NCBI GenBank assembly: GCA_033557465.1
Contig: CM066032.1
Coordinates: forward strand, 53,728,955 to 53,792,954
Source of the DNA: Ichthyophis bannanicus
Lineage: Eukaryota; Chordata; Amphibia; Gymnophiona; Ichthyophiidae
DNA length: 64,000 nucleotides
Reading direction: 5' to 3'
Shown here: positions 10,480 to 21,000 of the stretch, piece after piece
Position numbering within the stretch: position 1 is the stretch's first letter
How the letters are laid out: each line of letters begins with the position of its first letter
The notes under the pieces: generated by a model
Databases searched by the model: none
Told to the model about the DNA's origin: nothing
The model's input: only the letters and a program-made list of their open reading frames with translations
Translations under genes and position numbers: made by a program

Positions 10480-12446
10480 CTACCCTTTCAGCAGCCAGGC
10501 CATCAGATGAAGGGACCGGAGGTTGGGGTGCAGGAGAGTCCCCTGATCCTGTGACAGGAGGTCAGGCTGAAACCCCAGAGGAAGAGGGGTGTCCACCGCC
10601 AGCTGCATTAGAAGCGGGAACCAAGGTTGTCTTGGCCACCGGGGAGCCACTAGGATCATCGAGGCTTTGTCTCTGAGAACCTTGAAGAGTGTCCGAGACA
10701 CCAGTGGCATGGGAGGAAAGGCATATAAGAGGCCTGTGGACCATGGAATCAGAAAAGCATCCGCCGCTACTCTGAGAGGATGAGGTTGTTGAGAGCAGAA
10801 TCTGGGAAGTTGCCTGTTCAGAGGACTGGCAAACAGATCCATGGTGGGGAGGCCCCACTTGAGAAAGATTCGCTGAACCACCATCGGATCCAGCCTCCAC
10901 TCGTGCGGCTGGAGGATCCTGCTCAGCTTGTCGGCCAGGTAATTTTCTTGACCTGGGAGATAGATAGCTTTGAGGATAATTCTGTGGTGGACAGCCCAAG
11001 AGCATAGTTTTTGTGCCTCCTGACAGAGAAGGAAGGAGCCTGTCCCGCCTTGCTTGTTCACATAGAACATTGCAACCTGATTGTCTGTCTGTATCAGCAC
11101 CGACTGATGGGAAATCAGGTGAGAGAAGGCTTTGAGCGCTAGGCGGATGGCTCTGAGCTCCAGGAAGTTTATCTGTTGAGCAGATTCCCAAGGAGTCCAG
11201 AGACCCTGAGTACATGTCCCTTGGCAGTGTGCTCCCCAACCCACGAGAGAAGCATCGGTCGTTAGGACCTGAGAATGTGGAGGGGGCTGAAAAGTCACTC
11301 CTAGTACTAGGTTGGGCAGATGAAGCCACCATTGCAGAGAAGAGACCAGCCGGTCGGAGATCTGTACGGAGTCCGCTAGGCTCCCAGTGGCCTGATGCCA
11401 TTGTGTGCGAAGGCACCATTGAGCAGGTCGCATGTTCAGGCGGGCATTGGGGGTCACATGGACCGTGGAAGCCATATGGCCGAGCAGTCTCAGAAATTGC
11501 CTGGCCGAGACGAGGGAATTGCTGTGAAAATGGCTGGCGAGATCCATGAGCCTTTGGGCCCTGTCTAGAGGCAGGAAGGCCCGTGCCTGAAGAGTGTCCA
11601 ACCGGGCGCCTATGAATTCGAGGTTTTGAGAGGGGAGCAAAGTGGACTTTGCGAAGTTTATGACAAAGCCCAAGTGCTGGAGTAGAGTCACAGTGCGATG
11701 AGTGGCTTGAATGGCTTCGTGGGAAGACTGGGCTCTGATGAGCCAGTCGTCCAGGTAGGGAAACACAAAAAGGCCTTGAAGTCTTAGATAGGCCGCCACC
11801 ACTGCCAGGCATTTGGTAAACACCCTGGGGGCGGAGGACAGGCCAAAAAGGGCAGTACTCTGTACTGGTAATGATTTCCCCCCACCACAAACCTGAGATA
11901 TTGTCTGTGGTCTGGATGAATAAGGATATGCGTATACGCATCCTTTAGATCCAAGGAGCATAGCCAGTCTCCCTGCTGGAGGTAGGGCAGCAGGATTCCA
12001 AGGGTAAGCATCTTGAACTTTTCCTTTGCAAGGAACTTGAGGTTTCGCAAGTCCAGGATAGGTCTGAGGCCTCCTGTTCTTTTTGGTATCAGAAAGTACC
12101 TGGAGTAAAACCCCTGACCTTTCAGGTGGTGGGGCACCGGTTCCTGAAGGAGACTCGCTAACTCCTGAAGGAGTAAGTCCCTGTGCAGAGGGAGTCTCGG
12201 AGGCTCCCCTGGAAAATAGGAGGGAGGTACCTGGTGAAAGTGAAGATAGCCCTTCCGAACTATGTGAAGCACCCAGGTATCTGTGGTGATGTTGGACCAT
12301 CTTTGGGCAAAGTGGACCAGCCGGCCTCCTGTGCTGAGAGGAACCAGCTGAGGGGGAGAGGCTATGCTGATGAAGTCAAAAACCCCCACCCTGCTGAGCA
12401 GGGGCCGGTGGTGCAGGCTTGGGGGCTTGCTGCCTACGGGACCCAT
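10480..12446 (-). pseudogene. DIRS reverse transcriptase-RNase H, one frameshift
   Basis: Two overlapping minus-strand frames share one gene. The first (12446-11784) has LDLRNLK and SLDLKDAY, the first metal-binding Asp of RT. The second (read to 10480) has FGLSSAPRVF, FPYLDDWL (catalytic YLDD near 11750), then RNase H blocks LTTDAS, LELRAI, QTDNQVA and NYLADKLSR. The C-terminal DLFAS…N…LPRF and FPPMPL blocks sit where DIRS elements carry a methyltransferase-like domain. The break is at about 11850, where a five-T run appears in place of the three Ts expected by comparison with the related copies. The protein would copy element RNA into DNA. Apart from this indel the domains look preserved. 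Confidence 0.88.
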
Positions 12447-14441
12447 TACCCCGTCCCTTGGCCTGCTTACCCTGAGGGGGAGCTGGTGAGGCCTGATACT
12501 GAGGGTAGTATTTATAGGCAGCCGCCTTCCTCGGGTAAAAGGGCTTTTTCCCCCGAGCCCTTCTTTTGAGAAGGGGCAGAGGTCTTCCTGGAGAGACGAG
12601 TCCTGGTGAGAGTCTCGGTCTCGATCTGTGCAGCCTTCTCATCCATGGGCTTGCCAAAAAGAGGTTATCACCTCTGCAGGGGACATCGACCAACTTGTCC
12701 TGCACCCATGGCTCGAGGTCGGACGTCCCAGGCGTCCACCGATGCCGGCTGCGGCTACTCGAGCCGACGCCTCAAAACCATCGTAGGCTGCTCGAGAGAT
12801 AAACTTTGAGCACTCTCGAATACCAGTTGACAAGGTTTGGAACCTCTGCAAAGGTTCGGAGAGACCAGCAGAGAACCCGGCAATTTCTTTAGCCAGGTCT
12901 CGGAGACACATGCCCATGTAGAGCTGGTAGGTCTGGACTCGACAAGCAAGCATAGAGCCCTGGAAACACTTCCTACTGAGGGCATCCAGGCTTCGGGCCT
13001 CCCTACCGGGGGGCACCGAGGAGTGCATTTTTTGACTCTTAAGTCTATGCATGGCTGATTCCACCACCATGGAATGGTGCAGCAGTTGTGTCTTTGGAAC
13101 CCGGAGCTCTTGCGGACTCGATAAATGGAATCGACCCGCTTGCTTAACACCGGCGACGACGCCGGGCTCTCCCACATGCAGAAGAGAAGTCGTTCCAGCA
13201 TCGGAGGAACCGGTACAATAAAGACCTCCTTCGGGGGAGAGTCATATTGGAGGGCATCGAGTTCCTCGACTCGAGGCTCCTCCTCGGGATCCGCGGGGAA
13301 GGCCAAGGCCTTGGCCATATCCTGCACGAAGTCCGAGAACCGGGTATCCTCCGGGGGGGACCGTCTCCGAGGTTCGGACTTGGGGGAGTCCGATGGGACA
13401 CACCGAGTCCGAAAGGAACCAGGTGACTCTTCGTCCTCGGATTCCCAGGCCGATTCCTCGGAGGAGTCGAGCGGCTCCGGTCGGGCGGGCATCAATGCCG
13501 TCCGCCCCGACGCCGAGGGAGTCGGCGTCGACGACCTCGGTCCCGAACGGGAGGCCGAAGGAGACCGCGACCGAGGACAGACTAAAGCCCTCATGGACTC
13601 GAGGATCGGCTCGGTCTCCGGGGTCGACTTGGAGGTCGACGTCCCGGCGGTCAGGGCAGAAGCACCGGCGAGGCCAGCGATCAATACCCTCTGCTGGTCC
13701 ATGAAGGCAGTCAGACTGCTCTCCAAGGCCGTCAACCTGAGTCCGAGCTCAGGAGACCCAGCAGCCCCCGACTCGGGCCCCGATGGCGTCGGGCCTGACG
13801 TCGGATCCTTCGGAGGCGAGTCTACGAGGACAACAGTACTCACGTGAGCGGGCAAGTCCATCTCGAGTCGAGGATGTTTTGAAGGCCTCTCCATCTCCGA
13901 GGACCCGAGAATCGGGGCTATGCGACCTGGCCCTCGAGGAACCAGGAGCGTCCACCGATCCCGCCCTCGCGGGTTTCTTCTTCCGATGATGTTCCCGGGT
14001 AGGAGATCCCCTTTCAGAGGAACTCCAACGATGCTCAGGACCAGAGTCCCGAGACGTCGAAGCCTCTGACGAGGTCCGAGCCCGGCCAGAGTCAGAGAAG
14101 ATACGTTCCCGCTGATGCTGCCGACTCAACGCTTTAGAGGACATTTTGCCACACGGACCACAGATCATCTGGTCATGATCGGGTCCGAGGCAGCGGAGGC
14201 AGAAGTCGTGCGTGTCTGTAAGAGACATGAGTTTTACAGAGGTCACACTTTTTAAAGCCGCTGGCAGCCATCGGGGGAAAAAGGGCCCCTGCGAGGTCGA
14301 AAGACCGGGCTGCCAGTGAAAAAGTAAAAAGGTGCGAAATCTGTCACGAAGGACAAAAAACCAAAAAATAAAGAACGGACTCGCAACCGGCGTCACGAGT
14401 CCGGGCCGAAGAAAAAAGAGAAATAAAGAGAAAAAAATCAA
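12376..14441 (-). pseudogene. DIRS gag-like region, broken
   Basis: Frames 13749-14441, 12755-13894, 12639-13175 and 12376-12705 form one region. The start carries CLRCLGPDHDQMICGPC, a Cys/His cluster like a zinc knuckle (about 14165-14215). A long Ser/Arg/Glu-rich part follows, then a capsid-like helical part (FEASARVAAAGIG), then a basic tail KKPFYPRKAAAYK. At least two frame changes are required. The region is GC-rich, and a 240-codon frame on the plus strand is only its shadow. Confidence 0.6.
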
Positions 14442-14596
14442 CTTTTCGGCGGGGATTCACAGACGTCTGTAGGGCTCCGCGGAAAAAAGAAGCCTTAGCA
14501 AGATGGCACCCTTGGGCGGGAAGAGGACCGCGCATGCACGTTGCAATTCCCAAAGGCTTTCTTTGAAAGCTGGGGAAAATTGCTCCGCGAGGGCTC

Positions 14597-14610
14597 CGTC
14601 GGCGCCGACG
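14597..14610. promoter_or_regulatory. Palindrome, right terminal repeat of DIRS A2
   Basis: Second copy of CGTCGGCGCCGACG, between a GGGCTC-rich stretch and TCACCCATATGTG. Confidence 0.6.
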
Positions 14611-14768
14611 TCACCCATATGTGAGGACTGACTTCCTGCTTGGTCCTGGAGAAATGAAAAATATTACAGCAAAATAGTGACAAGATGTTGCACAACACAG
14701 TGACATAAGCAGTTAGCCAACTGGCACTGAGTCACGGGCGTGGCTGCCAGTCTGTCACACCTCGTATA

Positions 14769-14906
14769 GTTGAATGCACTAATTGTCCCATGTAATCCTC
14801 CAAGTTGTAATACCCTGTTCTATGTAAAAGCTTGTTGCTATGATGTTCATTGTAAACCGCTTTGAATTAAATAACACGATATAAAAAACCTGTTAAATAA
14901 ATAAAT
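14769..14906 (+). repeat. L2-type LINE 3' tail
   Basis: Contains GTAAACCGCTTTGA, a degraded hairpin, and a terminal TAAATAAATAAATA run. No coding part. It lies between the mariner end and the L1 ORF1 remnant. Confidence 0.65.
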
Positions 14907-15760
14907 ACATAAGAAACATAGAACTGCACATTAAAATTCCTAAAGTAGGATCAAAGAACAAACAGATTTATCAGATTCCAAAGCTAGAGAGTTACAGAGT
15001 GGTTCTCTCAGTGACCACCTCTAAAGAACTTTCCAGGAACCCGGGCATGTCTCCAGAACCTTGAGAGGCATCACTGATCCCACCACCCCGAGGCTCGGGG
15101 CCCACAGACACATACTGAGTGGAGACAGGTTTTCTGGAGGGAACATAAGAATCTCCTGAAAATACCTATGCACCATCTCTAAGGCAGACAGAACAGGTGA
15201 CTTAGAATAATTTTAGATTGCTAAATTTCCCTGACAAACTTGGTTATCAAGATAGTCTGTCTGTCTTTGAGAGCAAAGTTTTGCCTTTAAGTTGGGCCAC
15301 ATATAGACCACAAAGTTGTGCTAGCTCTTCTTCAATACGAATCAACCTCCCCACTTTTTCCTCTTGCAGCCGAGAAACTTCCAACGCATTTGATTTCATT
15401 TATGTCAACTCCATATTGACAAAACCCACACCACTTTGAAAAGTGGTGTTCACATAGCGCTTCCAATGCAATCTTGCCAGATCTTACCAGCACTCCAGAC
15501 CCTGGAAGCAATCCCACTCCACCAGTTGCTCCTGAGGAGGCCAGTTGTGGAAGCTGACTTCACTGTTCCCTTACACACCCCTACCCCCAGGAGGCAGCAT
15601 GGTGGGGGAGCTAATCCAAATGCTGCTAAAATCCTTGCGGAGCAGGGATGTCCACTGCCAAGCCCGAGGGTAGGTTGGCTTGTTTCGCTTACGCCGCCCC
15701 ATCTCCTCAGCGCCAAGTCCCGCACTGCTCTGGTATCAGCAGGTCAGTGGAAGACTGCCA
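14907..15760 (-). pseudogene. L1 ORF1 N-terminal part
   Basis: On the minus strand, a frame starting MGRRKRNK at about 15680 is followed, across frame changes, by a coiled-coil-like Glu/Lys/Leu stretch (EEKVGRLIRIEEELAQL) and then by NFPKSPVLSALEMVHRYF. This is the typical L1 ORF1 order of basic start, coiled coil and RNA-recognition fold. ORF1 protein is a trimeric nucleic-acid chaperone that coats LINE RNA. Stops and frameshifts make it non-functional. Confidence 0.6.
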
Positions 15761-15820
15761 GCCTGAGACTACTCCCTGCTGCCATCTTGCCCCCTCCGAC
15801 GAATGCCGCTTTCTTCTTTC

Positions 15821-16115
15821 TCAACTTCTTAGCAGTAACAAGTTAGAAGTCATTAAAGAAAGGGGAAGCAAGGCCAGGCAAGGTGATATGGAAGTGTGGT
15901 CCTGTTACTATATTCAGAAGAGCAGGAAGTGAGTCCTATGGACCCCCTTCTGAGGGCAAGCGGCAAAGGTTGCACTGGAAGATTTGAGAGGCACCGGGGA
16001 ACAAACAGCAAGTCCTACTGCATTCTTCATGGACTGCCCCGTTATTCAATATTTACTGCCTATTTTTATTAGTATGCCACCTTCAGAACCTTCCCTCAGA
16101 GCTTTTGCTTTAATA
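15821..16115. other. Unassigned spacer
   Basis: Between the L1 target duplication and the CR1-C 3' end. No motif, repeat or exon recognised on either strand. Confidence 0.4.
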
Positions 16116-16327
16116 GTAACATAGTAAATGACGGCAGATAAAGACCAGTATGGTCCATCTAGTCTACCCAGCAAGATGGCTGGAGTAAGATGGCAGCAGT
16201 AGGTGCCACTCTGTGCAGGCCACCCCTCCCCATGTCTTTGTTTAGGGGTGAACCCACCGCTCCATGCAGGACACCCCTATTTGTTGAGAAGTTAGATGGT
16301 TCAGTTTATTTTGATTTTATTCTGTTG

Positions 16328-16792
16328 CTATAAATGAATCCATTGTGTCTGTCCCATGCCATTTTGAATTGTCACTGTATTTGCCCCCACCACCTCCATC
16401 AGGAGGGTATTCCAAGCATCCACCACCCTCACAGTGAAAAAGTATTTCCTGATATTGCCTTTCAATTTTCCACCTTGCAGCTTCATGTTATGCCCTCTCG
16501 TTTTACAGCTTCCCCGACTTTGGAAGAGGTTGGTTTGTTCATTATTTCTCCTTAAGTATTTAAAGGTCTGAATCATATCTCCCCTATCCCTCCTCTCCTC
16601 CAAAGTGTACATATTTAGGTCTTAAAAGTCTCTTCTCATAAGGCTTCTGACGCAGGCTCCAAATCATTTGGTCACCTTCCTCTGAACAGTTTCCATTCTT
16701 TTTACATCCTTTGCAAGATACGGTCTCCAAAACTGAACACAGTATTCCAAGTGAGGCCTCACCAGTGACTTATACAGTGGTATTAGAACCTC
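16328..16792 (-). pseudogene. CR1-C reverse transcriptase C-terminal part
   Basis: Minus-strand frames with [14 protein letters not shown], then MYTLEERRDRGDMIQTFKYLR and KYFFTVRVVDAWNTL, the standard CR1 ORF2 ending. Broken by small indels near 16640. Confidence 0.75.
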
Positions 16793-16795
16793 AGG

Positions 16796-17172
16796 CAATT
16801 GGTAACAGACCCCACACGTGAAGGGGCCATACTGGACTTGGTGCTTACCAATGGTGAAAGTGTTTCTGATGTTGTAGTGGGAGATCATTTTGCATCCAGT
16901 GATCACCAGATGGTGTGGTTCAGTATTAGGACTAGGGCTGTTAGAATCCATTCCAAGGTGAAGATCTTAGACTTTAGGAAGACTAACTTTGCGAAGATGG
17001 GCCAATACCTCAGGGAGTCGTTAGTGGGATGGGAACAGCTGGGGGGATGTAGAACAGTGGGCAAAACTGAAAGGGGGTATTTTAAAGGCAAACAACCTTT
17101 TTGTTAAAATGGTAAATAAAGGCAAAAGGAACAGGAGACCGCTATGGTTTTCGAAGGAAGTAGCTGAAAAAG
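16796..17172 (+). pseudogene. LINE A-1 endonuclease C-terminal part
   Basis: [18 protein letters not shown], then [15 protein letters not shown]. The SDH box is part of the APE-type endonuclease active site that nicks the target for reverse transcription. The N-terminal half of the endonuclease is absent (5' truncation). Confidence 0.8.
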
Positions 17173-17578
17173 CCCCCGCCACCACCAGCAGCTCTCCCCT
17201 TCCCGGGGATCGAGCTACCAGCAGCGGGAGGGGCCTCCTGGTCATCGCGGCCCAATCGGGGCACTTGCAGCCGGATTTAAACTTCGCGCCATCGGGTGCT
17301 GACTCTCTCAAGCCCCCGCCACCACCAGCAGCTCTCCCCTTCCCGGGGATCGAGCTACCAGCAGCGGGAGGGGCCTCCTGGTCATCGCGGCCCAATCGGG
17401 GCACTTGCAGCCGGATTTAAACTTCGCGCCATCGGGCGCTGACTCTCTCAAGCCCCCGCCACCACCAGCAGCTCTCCCCTTCCCGGGGATCGAGCTACCA
17501 GCAGCGGGAGGGGCCTCCTGGTCATCGCGGCCCAATCGGGGCACTTGCAGCCGGATTTAAACTTCGCGCCATCGGGCG
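17173..17578. repeat. 140-bp tandem array at L2-A 5' end
   Basis: Three units starting at 17173, 17313 and 17453, spaced exactly 140 bp apart. The third stops after about 126 bp. Units are nearly identical; I see one T/C difference (ATCGGGTGCT versus ATCGGGCGCT). GC-rich with CpGs, containing CCCCTTCCCGGGG. The array starts at the point where LINE A-1 is interrupted, so it belongs to the L2 insertion and occupies its 5'UTR. Confidence 0.9.
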
Positions 17579-18059
17579 CGCCCGCGCCTGAGGGCCTCGC
17601 CAGAGGGCCCTTTGGCGTGGCCCTTAGGCGTGGACCGTGAGGCAGACCGAAACCTCGCACCACATAACAGTCTGTCATAATCTTCGGAGCTCACACGGGA
17701 AAGGTACCAATTGACACAATCGTTTGTGAATATGCTACTATTTTGTTGATCAAGATACAATGTAATCTGTTAATGTGTTACTATTTTACCGATTAAGATA
17801 CAAGGTAATCTGTTGGAACCCTATCCCATTACTGATATCTCAGTATTAAGGTGTTAATGCAGCATTGCAGCATATCATTCTGTATATCCTTGATATGATT
17901 GGGATGTATTCAATCTCCTAGATATGTCATCCATATACTGAGGACCCGTCTACTGCAAACCTTCCTACTGCTCCACCTTAATTTATATTTTTGTATAACA
18001 TCTCCTCTTCACTACTATACCACATACTGTAGTGTGCTCCACTACTATAGTGTGCCTCA
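17579..18059. other. L2-A leader between monomers and ORF
   Basis: Begins GC-rich, then turns AT-rich with several short repeats (CATACTGTAGTGTGC, ACTATTTT). No separate gene seen. Confidence 0.5.
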
Positions 18060-21000
18060 TTGATACTAATTCTATCACATTGTGCCTCACTATTACTTGC
18101 TACCCTCAAAATGGCCCTCCAGTTCACCTCCCTCTTTAGCCTTTACCTCCTCACTCACTGGCTTGGAACCACCCAGGCCCTCTACACATCCCACAACAAC
18201 ATTCCTATCCTGAATAGCCATGGAAAAAGATGGTATGATCCACCATATTCCCACCCAAGAAGTGACGCCTACACGCGCCGCTCCCACCTTATCCATGTAG
18301 CACTCCAGTTATCCAATACACCCAGCCAGCAAAAACCTCTGAACTGCCGACCACTGAAATGTGCCATCATTAACGCACGCTCTATTCGCAAAAAAAGGCC
18401 TGTTGTACTAGACACAATCTCACTTTACAACCTAGAAATACTTATGATCACTGAAACCTGGTTATCATCAGAGGACAACGTTATCCTCAATCAGCTCCTA
18501 CCCCCCAATTTCTCCATATACACAAGACACAGAGAAAACAAAAAAGGAGGTGGGGTGCTTATAATCACCAAAACAGACCTCGACTTCCATATAACAGACT
18601 CCTCTAGCACAAGTAGTCTAGACATCCTCTCTATTGCAAACCTACATTGCTCTCTCAACCTGTTATACAGAACGCCTTCGGCTTGCCCAGATGACCTCCC
18701 AACCATTATTGACCTTGCGGCCAATACCCTCAGCCCCAATAAACCAAATTGGTTAATGGGTGATTTCAATCTCCCATCGCTACCCCAAAACCACGCCAAT
18801 GCCTTCCTTGGTGCTATGGAAGAACTCGCTCTCAAACAAATCATCAATCAACCCACACATATAAAAGGGAATATACTTGACATGGTATTTGCTCCTCAGC
18901 CAATCATCAAGCAAAACCGTAATCTACCAATATCAGTGATTGATGTACCTTGGTCAGACCACAAACTGATCATTATCCAGATACCCACCAACAATGAGCA
19001 GCTGCACAGAAGCCAAAATCAGAACACACCACGAGCAGCCTCAAGAAGCTTTCGCCCATTTAACAGGGAACACATTCTATCAGAGACCCAATCCCTCCTC
19101 AACAATACCACGCTCGACCTTGAAGAACTGATATCATCCTGGAACTCCAATTTAAATGCCATCGCACAACGCCCGGACGCCAACAACTCAGCAAAGTTGA
19201 AGAGAAGCTCTGCCCCGTGGTTCTCTCCTGAACTGCGATCTTCTCTCACCCAACTACGCAGACTTGAGCGCCGATGGCGCCGATCACTCTCTATTGAAGA
19301 TCAGACCGCCTACCAAACTCACCTCTCAATTCATCGTGAAGCAATCACAACCAAAATGAAACAATATCACACCGACACACTAAAGAGATCATTGAATAAA
19401 CCACGTGACCTCTTCAACTTGGTCAAATCCCTCTCGAAAGAACCATCACCCGATCAGCACAGCGTGATTCACCCACAAGAATACGCAGACTACCTGCAAT
19501 CCAAGATCATTCAAACCAAAAAGGATTCAGCAATTCAGTTTCAGGAACCAACAGGCCTAACCCTACTTGACAAGTTCTCTACACCATCCACTAAATGCAT
19601 TGAAGATATCATAACATCCCTCAACACCTCCACAGCACAGAGTGACCCATGCCCAGCCTTTTGGATTAAGGAACTACGTGAGGTGTTCAGTCCATTCATC
19701 GCAAACCTAATGAACCTCTCCTTCACAACAGGATACTTCCCCACAACACTTAAGCAGACATCCATTAGGCCACTATTGAAAAACCCCAAGCTTGACCCGC
19801 AGAAGGCCGATTCTTATAGGCCAATAGCCAGTATTCCCTTGCTAGCCAAGATAACTGAGAAAGAGGTACAACGGCAGATTCAAAATCACATAGACTCCGC
19901 AGCTCCCCTAGATCACTGCCAACATGGGTTTAGAGAATATCATGGAGTCGAGACCCTACTTACCAGCCTATTCAACGCAATAATCACAGGCATAGACAAC
20001 ATCCATCAAGGTTTTGTGCTCATCTTCTTGGACATCGCCGCTGCGTTCGACTCGGTGAGTCACGAAATTCTCCTGGGAAGGTTGAAAGAGAAGGGCATCT
20101 GCAACAATGCACTAGAGTGGTGTAAATCCTATTTGGAAGCAAGATGGCAATACGTAAAGTCTGGATCTGAGGAATCAAAACACTTCCATCAAAAACAAGG
20201 TGTACCTCAAGGCTCCTCCTTGTCCTCCCTACTATTCAATATTTACATGCAGCCCATCTGCAACATCATAAGATCATTTAATGTGAGCTGTTTGATATAT
20301 GCAGATGACATTCTTTTATACATGCCGTTCTCCACAGCCCAAATGGACCTAACACCAGCAATAGACTGTTTCAATGCTGTCTCAGCGTGGCTTCAATCAC
20401 AGAATCTACGCATTCAACATAAAAAGACAGAGGTTCTTTTCATCTCCAGAGACCCCAACTTTACTCCTCCACACCACGTCAGTGTTAATGAAGCGGACTT
20501 ACTAACCAAAGAAACAATAAGATACCTCGGAGTTACGTTGGACCAACGCCTGGATATGAAACACCACATAAACAACATTGTCAAAGCTGTATACTTCAAA
20601 ATCCGCACTATCAGGCATCTGCGCTCCCTACTGGACCCAGATGACTTCCGGACCATATACCAAGCGCTAATACTGCCGCACTTCGACTTTGCAAACGCCA
20701 TCTTTCAAGGGCTCCCCCACTCCACGCTGGCCCCTTTACAGCTGGCCATGAATGCTGCAGCAAGGGTCCTACACGGAGCCGCCAAAAGTGACCACGTGAC
20801 CCCCATTCTCAAACAACTTCACTGGTTACCAATCCATGGAAGAATCATCTTTAAAACCCTTCTCCTAGCGTTCAAAACAATCAAAGGTATTTCATCCCCT
20901 TCACTCACAGATCTTATTCACATGGTGCCCCCCAACAGATCCAGAAGAGCAATAGCCATAAACCTACTAGTGAAACCAAAGGAATCAAAGTGCAACATAT

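Larger units (their letters stand above)
8940..14654 (-). mobile_element. DIRS retrotransposon A2, nearly complete
   Basis: 5.7-kb minus-strand element. Order from its 5' end: gag (14441 to 12376), RT-RNase H (12446 to 10480), tyrosine recombinase (10435 to 9443), internal complementary region (9207-9305). Inverted terminal repeats are seen at about 8985-9118 and 14505-14640. GAGAAA abuts both edges (8934-8939 and 14649-14654) and also sits at the joint inside the internal region. It is inserted in the mariner. DIRS elements integrate by recombinase rather than integrase, which fits the absence of an LTR-type target duplication. The RT frame is broken once; the recombinase is intact. Confidence 0.93.
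7795..14766 (-). mobile_element. mariner transposon interrupted by DIRS A2
   Basis: Left tip TACAAGGTGTGACA at 7795-7808; right tip, reverse-complemented, TACGAGGTGTGACA at 14753-14766. A TA lies on each outer side (7793-7794, 14767-14768), the mariner target. Removing the DIRS insert leaves about 1.25 kb, the usual mariner length. The transposase reads on the minus strand. Confidence 0.9.
7357..15820 (-). mobile_element. L1-type ORF1-only (half-L1-like) element, interrupted
   Basis: Flanked by a roughly 17-20-bp imperfect target duplication beginning AATGCCGCTTT at 7357 and 15802. The 5' end on the minus strand (about 15801) begins with a Pro/Gly-rich leader containing GGCAAGATGGCAGCAGGG, like an L1 5'UTR. 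An ORF1-like protein follows, and after its C-terminus at about 7600 there is only a short AT-rich tail ending in AATAAAAAAAGG-type sequence at 7377. No ORF2 is present. A short L2 tail (14769-14906) and a mariner (7795-14766) interrupt ORF1. Confidence 0.7.

Noticed and set aside
10562..11941. 459-codon open frame on the minus strand
   Set aside because: It overlaps the DIRS RT-RNase H in another frame and shows no RT motifs beyond its edge; a Ser/Pro/Arg-rich shadow.
13125..13847. 240-codon plus-strand frame
   Set aside because: Antisense shadow of the GC-rich DIRS gag; no start context or homology seen.
15218..15846. Host-gene exons on the plus strand
   Set aside because: The sequence reads as an L1 leader and ORF1 on the minus strand.
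17173..17578. CRISPR-like array
   Set aside because: Units are contiguous, with no unique spacers, and the genome is eukaryotic.
17021..17678. Repeated proline/glycine-rich frames over the 140-bp array
   Set aside because: They repeat only because the DNA repeats in tandem (140 bp is not a multiple of three), and no start or homology is visible.
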